A DNA stretch of 64,000 nt from Mauremys mutica (taxonomy: Eukaryota > Chordata > Testudines > Geoemydidae). The position numbers were made by a program, and so were the translations under genes. Within the stretch, counting starts at the first letter, position 1. The number at the start of each line of letters is the position of its first letter. Where the stretch lies: NCBI RefSeq assembly GCF_020497125.1, contig NC_059081.1, forward strand, positions 19,253,105 through 19,317,104, read 5' to 3'. Under the pieces are notes generated by a model that was not told the origin of the DNA, made no database searches, and worked only from the letters and a program-made list of their open reading frames with translations. This document shows, piece by piece, positions 34,001 through 43,000 of the stretch.

Positions 34001-37000
34001 TCCAATAAAGTTAGTGCTTTTCAATAAGTATTCCACAGCAGCACTGAAGGAGTGTATGGCTCAGGTGACTGGTGGTAGGGTATGGAGCCTTTCAGCTCTG
34101 GTTCAGATCTGATCTACTTCATGATAACCAAAAGTTGCTAAGCTTTTATGACAGGTCAGTAGGGTGCATGATATAAATGGGTGGTCTCTGTCCACTGTTC
34201 AGTTGCTAATTGTCCACATAATAAAGAGAATAAACACATACGCTGTTGACACCATTCTCTGCAGTCTCATTGAAGAGTTCAAGGATTGTATTGTTATAAA
34301 GACTGACCATCTTTTAACCGCTAAGATCAGAGTTGCAGTATATTGTCCGGGGAATGTATGGAAGCCTACATTCCTTCCACCCGTTACATAGCCATTCTGT
34401 GGCGAAACTGAGGATTTCAGTTTCCAGTGCTAATTGGAAAGGTTTGAATATCATGAAAATATTTTCTAAAGCTCTATGAATTTCACACTTACTGATTATC
34501 CAGATGATCAAAAGCCAGTTCCAGTCATTGTGCTCTGTGAATTTGAATTCCTGCTGCAGAGTCACTGGGGTATTGTACTCTTACTTCCTTGTCCAAACTG
34601 TTTAGAGAATTACGCAGCTATTTAACAGTTATGGCCAATTCTACCCTAGAGATGATTACATCTTAGTGCTGGCTAAAGTAATTTCTGTATACATCATGCT
34701 CGATCATGTCACTGAGGCCCAGTCCCCGATAGGGCAGTGTGGAGCTGTACCTACCACCATCTCCATGTCCTGACCCTGAGAAGCTCCTGACAGTTTTCTT
34801 CCTTAGTTCTTCAACTCTACAGAAATCCTCCTGCATCCTCCTGGTGTGCAGGGGAGGCAAGTGCACTGGTACGCTTCATCAAGCATGCAGCACATCTCCC
34901 CTTATAGTCCTGCCAGATCTGCTGATCAGTGCATGTGGGGAGGAACCTGGTACTTCCCACCTGCCCAATCACAGCTGTTTCATAAAAGTGCAAGAAGGCG
35001 GTTTACCCTCCCCCCAACATTGCACACCTGCAGAGGAGGTGGGCACAATCTAGTTACATAAGCCTGGATCCACAGAGGGTCATAGGCATTGCAATGCTCA
35101 GCATCACTTCACAGCACCTGATTTTTGGGCACCTAGAAAATCACAGGAAGAACACTGCAATCTGTAATACCTGTGTTAGGCACCTAGACAACCTATGCAA
35201 AGAATCAGGAGAGAGAGTCACCTAAGAAATGTGATCCACAAAAGCCAGCACACCAGGCGAGGTGCCATCTAAGCTAGCCAGTGGGAGTTGTCGACGGGGG
35301 TGTGTGACCTAAACTGTGCCTTACTCTCAGAGAGCGGTGCCTAAGTCCAGGCAGCAAGAAGTCACCTACCTCTGCTAGAGATCCACGAACAGGAACCCTT
35401 CTCCTGCAGTCAGGCAGCAAAGCTGCCAAAGGCATTTTTTATGAGAATGAGTTAGGTGCATGCCTTGCTCCACACAAAACAACTGGAGGAAGAGGTGGTG
35501 CGGCTGCCGAGCTTATAACTTTTAGCCAGACTACCCAAAGCTAGTGATTAGCGCACTCACCTGGGACATGGGAGACCCAGGTTCAACTCCCGCCTCTGCC
35601 AGAGCTGGGTACAGATTTTAACGGGTCTCTCCCACTTAGCAGAAGAGTGCTCTAACCACTGAGCTATGGGATAGTCTGATGTGGGCTCCCTCAATCTCTT
35701 GTGTTGAAGCTCTTCCACTCTGGATAAAGAGTGACTGGAGCTGGAGCACTGGACCCTGGGTTTTCCATCTCACAGGTGGGTGCCATAACCACCAGGCTAC
35801 AGAGTCAGTCTCACTCTCTCTCTCAGGTCCAGTGACTGCTCCAGTATGGATAAATACTTAAATGTGGGGGGCGGGGGGCGGGAGTGAGAGAGAGATATGA
35901 CTCTGTAGCCTGGTGGTTAAGGCACTCAGCTGGGAGGTGAGAGACCTAGGGTCCAGTCCCCCAGCTCCCATCACTATGTCATTATTCATCCACTGTTGAA
36001 CAACTTAAACAGGAGAGACTGAGGATCCCCATATCAGAATATCCCATAGCTCAGTGGTTAGAACACTCTTCTTGGAGGTGGGAGATGCCTGTTTAAATGC
36101 TTACCCACCATCTGCCTGAGAGAAGAATTGAAAATATTAAAATATCCCAAGTGAGTGCTCTTACCACTGGGCTGAAAGGCATAAGGTGGGCAGTGGTACC
36201 ACCAACACTCTCCAGGTTTGGAATGGGACCAGATCTGGGAGATGGTCTAGAGTGAGGCAGCAGTGTGCATGCCCAGAGGCAGAAACTTAGGTGCTGAGGG
36301 ACCTTTTACCTTGAAAACTTGGGTGCTAAGTGAGTTTAGGCACCTATATGGTTTGGCAGAAGTTTTATGGATCACAGTGAAGCCTAAAATTGGAATTTAT
36401 GTACCTAAACCCTAGATTTAGGTGCTTATGTGTGGGGTTTAGGCACCTAATGCCTTTGTGGATTGAGACCAGAGTCTGTAAAGCACTTTGAAATCCTTCC
36501 AGGTGAAAGTGCTATATAAATTCACTTATTATTTGATTATTGTTTAAGTTAGCAACATATGATTGTTATCACTCACAGGGTGGACAATGCGGTGAAGGAT
36601 TCCAAATCCGTAACCTCACGTGTATGGTTCATGATGCCTCTATGTCTGTTCCATCCAAACAAGTAAAAAATGCATTTTGTGGAGAGCTGCCATCAAAAGA
36701 CAATGCACTACAATTGCCATGTTCTGTGCCTTGCCCAGGTAAGCTCTCAGGGGCAGGGATCCCTCTCTAGTTTTAACAGTCACAACTAGTATCATAAATC
36801 AAACCGCTATTAATTATTTGCATTGTGGTAACATCCTTCAATCAGGCTCAGGGCCCCATTGTTCTACTACAAGTACACAGGAAGATACAGCCCACAAAGA
36901 GCTCAAGAGAAGACACAGCAGACTTTCTGCCAAGCAATTGGAGGGCATGGGGGAGAGAAAATGAAGGTGACAGTAATAAGAATTTGTGATTCTACAGATT

Positions 37001-40000
37001 AGCTGTGTGTTCAACCTGATGGTTTTAGATCTTTTGAAAGAGGTTTTCCATTATTTTGCAGATACAAAAATAACAGAAGAAGCCATGCTAGCGGGTTATA
37101 ATTGGCATTATTTCCAAAAGACTAGCTGTATGTTTAAACTATCCTTTGAGGCTGTCTCCTTTGGATAACAGTGTTTTATTCTTTTGACGTGTAGGTGATT
37201 GCCATTTGACAGGATGGTCAGAGTGGAGCTCATGTGAGCTAACGTGTATTGATGGCAGGAGCTTTGAGACCACTGGTCGCCAGTCTCGATCAAGAACCTT
37301 TATCATTCAGTCTTTTGAAAACCGAGACAGCTGTCCTGAGCAAGTCTTGGAGACAAGGCCTTGTTCAGGTATTGAAGCCACAGCCCTTGGCTTCATTCCA
37401 CTACAGGTTTATGTTTTTATAGTTATGGGAAGGTTAATTGCTTTGTCTTGTTTAAATTGTAGGAGGGAAATGTTATAACTATGCATGGAAAACCAGCCTT
37501 TGGAGAGATAACAAACGTACAGTGTGGTGCCAGCGTTCAGATGGGGTAAATGTCACAGGTATGTCTACAAGCATGGGACACAGTGTGGTAGCTTAGCTGA
37601 GAGTTATTAGGGTTAGCATGGGAGGGAAATGTAAAGAGTTTTTTAAATTATGTGGAACTTGAAAGAAACAAAAACCATTGTTAGCTGATTTTGGACATAG
37701 ATTTCCCAAAGTTCAGTTTGGATTGTCTGATTAGGTCCTTTTAATAATGACATATTTGTGTTTGAATTTAGCTAGGAAACACAGATATGAATTCACCAAC
37801 TTCTTTTCAGATCATTGTAACAAATAGGATGTAAATGAGATGATTTGCCAATTTATGCCTGGGTTTTGTTGGTGATTCAAACACAAGTATGAATTCACTA
37901 AAAAGGCCTGAGTGGGCCAGTTTGTATATCTGTTATCAGTGTGAGTGTTACATAATTTTAGAGAAAGAAGGAGAAACGACATTGGTGCTTGCAGATTCTG
38001 CAATTCTTCTTCCCTTCTGTGCACCAGGAAGCTTCATCCACTCACCCCTCCACCTCTATCAATAGAAAAGCATACTATATGGTCAGCACGTCCAGGCCCA
38101 GTGGGTCCACATGGTTTGCAAGTCCCTAGGATCTCTTTCTGGTTATATAAATGAGGAAATAGAAAATAGAAATCTTCCCACCCCACTCCTATGTATAAAG
38201 ATTTTTTTTAAATGTTATATAACAAACATTAGCTGCAAGGATAGCAAAGTAGTTAAAAGAGCTGGTTCTACAACAGAGTTCAAAAAAGAACTAGATAAAT
38301 TCATGGAGGATAGATCCAGCAATGGCTACTAGCCAGGATGGACAGGGATGGTGTCCCTAGCCTCTATTTGCCAGAAGCTGGGAATGAGCGGCAGGGAATG
38401 GATCACTTGATGATTATCTGTTCTGTTCATTCCCTCTGGGGCACCTGGCACTGGCAACCTTCGGAAGTCAGGATACTGGGCTAGATGGACCTTTCTGACC
38501 CAGTATGGCCGTTCTTACGTTCACATTTTCCATATTCACATGAAAGCTTCAAGCAGTACAAGGAGTAGTGGGCATGAGGATTAGACACCAGTGTGAGATG
38601 CAGGAAATCTTCTAGACTTCCTGTGTGGCCTCAGGAAAGTCATTTAATCTCTCTCTACCCTTTTTCCCCATCAATAAAATGGATAAAAATTCCCTGCCTT
38701 GTGAAGCTAGCTTAACTAATGAATCATACAGAGCTACTATGATGATGAAGCTCCATAGAAAAGCATATAAATAAATTTTAATATAAGCAAAAAAATGCTA
38801 TTCAACCCCAGAAAGATGAGCATTAATCTTTGTCAAAACATTATAAAATGTATTCTTGAAAGTACGTGGTGATGAGAATTTCTTTTACAGGAGGTTGTTC
38901 TGTTCACACCCAGCCTGCTGAAACCAGACACTGCAATCCAGAGTGCAAAAAACCATTCACCTACTGCACCCAGGTAAGCGGCTGCTGCAGAAGATATTTT
39001 AGGAATTATCTTATCTTGAACATCTTAGAAGCTTTCTAACCCCTCTAACAATGGTGTGTCCATGACACCACCTAGAGATGATTCTGGGAATTTGTGTTTA
39101 GAATTTAGATCCTGAGGAAAAGGTGACTTGCACAAATCTGAGCTGGGTTAACAGTGTTACATTTCTGGTTTGCTTTTTAATTAAGAGTTTTATCTGAGCT
39201 GTTGACTATAGATATGAGAGGTCTGGAACTTCTTTAAAGATGGGAGCTCAGAGACTGCTCCCTTTCTACTCCCTGGGTGGGGACAGAGAGAGCCAGGAGG
39301 AGGCAGTGACACATCCCCAAGCTTACAGAGTCAGGCTGGTGCACAGAGAAGCAAACAACTAACCCTAGAGAGGTGGTATAGTAGGCACATCCCCCTGCCC
39401 ACTGGGGGCTCTGCCAGGCACCCTGAGGTTGGATGTTTGCCCTGGAGAGGTTCGACTCCATGCCATCCCTTACTCTGGGGTATGCCTAATGGCCATGATC
39501 TAGACTGACATAAGCAAAGAGCTGTGTTGGTCCCAGAATATTAGAGAGACAATGTGGGTGAGGTAATATCATTTCTCTCTCACCAACAGAAGTTGGTCCA
39601 ATAAAAGCTATTACCTCACCCACCTTGTCTCTAATAAACAGCATTTTCAAACTTTGGGTGTCTTAGACACCTAAAGTGGCATGATTTACAAAGATGCTGG
39701 GCATCTGCAGCACCTACCAATGTCAACAGGAATAGCAGATGCAATGGGCTTTGAATCAAGCCCCAGGTGTCTGACTTCAAACATTGCTCTTTGAAAGGGT
39801 TCCCATGTTGTTGTTGTTTTCCTTTAAGTTAGTGATAGTTTCTCAGCCATAACCACATATTAACAAGCTCTCTTTTTGTCTCAGAATGTGTAGCTACGGT
39901 TGGTTACACAGTTCTGTAAGCAGGCTCAATGGGTGAAATCCTGGGCTCAGTGAAGTCAACAGCAAATCTTCCATTGACTTCACTGGATTTCATGTGGTAT

Positions 40001-43000
40001 CTTTGGTCTCATCCATTGTATTTTGTAAGCCCTGTCTCTGTGGGTTTTCCTTTTATCCAGCGCTGATATTCTAGTTTGGCTGCTGTTGAAATTAATAAAA
40101 TATTTTACTTTATTATTATGATTGGGAAAATATATTGTGTACTTGGGCCTTTCACTGTCTGTGTGCATAGTGTAAGACATTTCTGAGAATATAAATATAA
40201 GCAAGTCACAGAATACTTGGGTGGGGGGAATCAGAAAAATATCACAGATTTCCTTGACATGCTTAGTAGAATGCACTATGTGGTTTAATACTAAACAAAT
40301 ATTTGTTGCTTAGAGTGGAGTCTGCAGTTGTGAGAGAGGATATACAGAAATAATGAGATCAAATGGTTTCCTGGATTACTGCATGAAGGTACCAGGTTTG
40401 GAAGATAAGAAAGCTGATGTTAAAACCAGTGCTGGAAAGAATAAACCTGTCAACTCAAAAATGCATGACATTTTCAAAGGATGGTCTATTCAGCCTTTTA
40501 ATCCAGGTAAAAAAAAATTGAATAGAAAGAATACATGTTTCTCTATAGAAGTAATACTTTGTAAATCTTAAAATCAAGGATTGTGTAGGAGAGTTTAAAT
40601 TGTGAGACTAGTATGCTAGTTTGTATCTCTTCATTTATTCCTTCGCTGTCATATCCAGCATAATCATAATTTATTATGCTGAGATATAACAGAGACTGAA
40701 TGAAGCAATAATGTTTGGCAAAAGCACCCCCATATGGAATTCTTGGAGTTACTTGGAATCACATCTGGCTACTAAATAGTGATGTTCTACAAATGTTGTG
40801 CTTGGTACCAGGGAAAGACACCTTGCATCATTAGCATTTCTAAAGGTCTTACAGCAGAAGATTTCTTACAGGTTTCATGACTGGAGACAGGTTTGATTAA
40901 CCATGTGTTGTCATGTTTTGAAAGGATGTGGGGAAAAAATGGGCTAATGAATACAGAGACAAACTGGATTTAGTTAAAAAGGCTTTAACAAGAAGAGAGA
41001 GATTATGTGTTAGGTTGTGATACCTTTAGAATGAGTAGCAATTTGTTCCTCAAGTAGTCCCATTGTGGAGTTAAGGTGCTACAGTAGCTGTGAATTAGGG
41101 TATCACAGTCTGGTCAGAAATTAACATTTGTGCACTGACGTGATATCTTGAGTTAGTACTTATTTAAATAAATGGCAGGCTTCCTATTTACTTCACTAGG
41201 AGGTGGATTTGACTCATGGGTATAGTATCTGATTACTAATTTGGATGTTATTCTTTATTGAGTAACCTAACCAACAGTTCTGGGGAACAGTACAACTATA
41301 ACAACTAGGTTTGGTCAGCAAAATTCTTCAATGGGAGAACTTCAGAAAATACAGAGTCTTCAGAAACAAACAAACTGGGTTGCTCTTCTAGCTTTGGTTG
41401 ATCTTTTCTTCCCCACTGCAAATGTTTTAAAATTTTTATTTTACTTTTCCCCCATTTTGAAACAATATTTATCAGAGTAATTGTATGCAAAAAAACAATA
41501 GTGAGAAAACATTAAGATGGACATTTTGATAGACTGAAGTCTCAAGCATGCAAGTTAAGTTCCCCACAAGGAGATTAACTCTATAATACACAAAATAATT
41601 GTATTGTATTGTGTTGTATTGTATTTCTTGTGTTTGCAAATTAGTCTGTGATGATCACACAAAATCGGGAAATGTAATGAAAGTTCCTATTATATTATGC
41701 GGGACAGAGTTAAGGCTGCCTGAGTGTTTTGATCTGTATGACTTCAAATCAACTTTAATGTTACATTAACTTATTTGGTTTGCATATAATAATTGATCTC
41801 GGTATTTACTATATCTGAGCTAATAGTACAGTCAATGGTTTTTAGAACAGAGCATGGTCCAGAAAGAGAGGCAATACAACAACAGTGGTATGTGTGCCTT
41901 TCTCTAAAGTTTGACAGTTGATTTTTGAGTTCACTTGCTTGTTACATTTGTAAATATATGTAAAATTACATTTCATAACAACTTGGTGAGTCTGACATTT
42001 TTTTCCCCTAAGATGTTTTGCATGACCATGCAGATCTAGTTTTGGAGCAAATGATAATTATTTATCTAATTACTATTAAACTACATTCTATGAAGCCAGA
42101 GTGCAGGTACAGAGACATTCCTCAAGTCAAGATGTAATTTAAAAGTAAGGCTGGATGCTCCCCTGCATTTATACCAGCAAAGGAGAGCAGAAAGAAACAA
42201 ATCAGGTGAGGGGGCACTTTTTGTGTGACCACCTGCGTGTTTTCTAGGTCTCTGGTTTCTAGCTATCCATGCTCAGGTTGAGAGGTGCAGCATGCTTCTC
42301 TCCTAACCCATTAAAAATATCAACAGCAAAGTCAGCAGACACTCCATGATGAGCCCTTCCCATAGAGGGAGATAGAATGCAACTGTTGAGGGTCATTGAC
42401 TAAGGAATCATGATGCAGGGAAGAGATGCCTCAAGTGTAGCACAGAGGGACAACTTTCCCATAAGATCAGAGCCTTTTTCCTTGGTGTTTATGGTTTTTG
42501 GAGGCTGCATTCCTCTGCCTCTTGTAACTCCCCCAAGCTCCTTATAGAACATCTGTGATACCCAGGGAGTCCTGAAGACCCATTGTACCACAACTGAAAA
42601 CCCAGGCCAGCAAGGTGTTGGTAGCATTGGAAAGTGTAGTACGAGGTAAATTGCACTTCCCTCAAGAAACTAATTTAAAAAAATAGTAATCTTTGAAAAA
42701 ATCGCACCATTCAGATTTAAAAGATAATAATTGGCTGCACCTGTGTGATGGTTGAACTCTTACATGAGATTGAGTTTTGTACAGCCTCTGGTCTGTTATT
42801 CACACTGGCTCACATGCATTTCCCGGAAAGTATGCCTGTCTCATAGACTGTTTTTTAAAAAATTTAAAAAACCAGGAGGGAGGGTGAGAGGGTATCATGA
42901 ATCAGCCATTGCCATGGTATCTGGATACCTTGGAAGGAATACATTGGCTCTAGAGCATAATAAAATTCATAATGTCTATATCATGGGAAAATCCAATATG

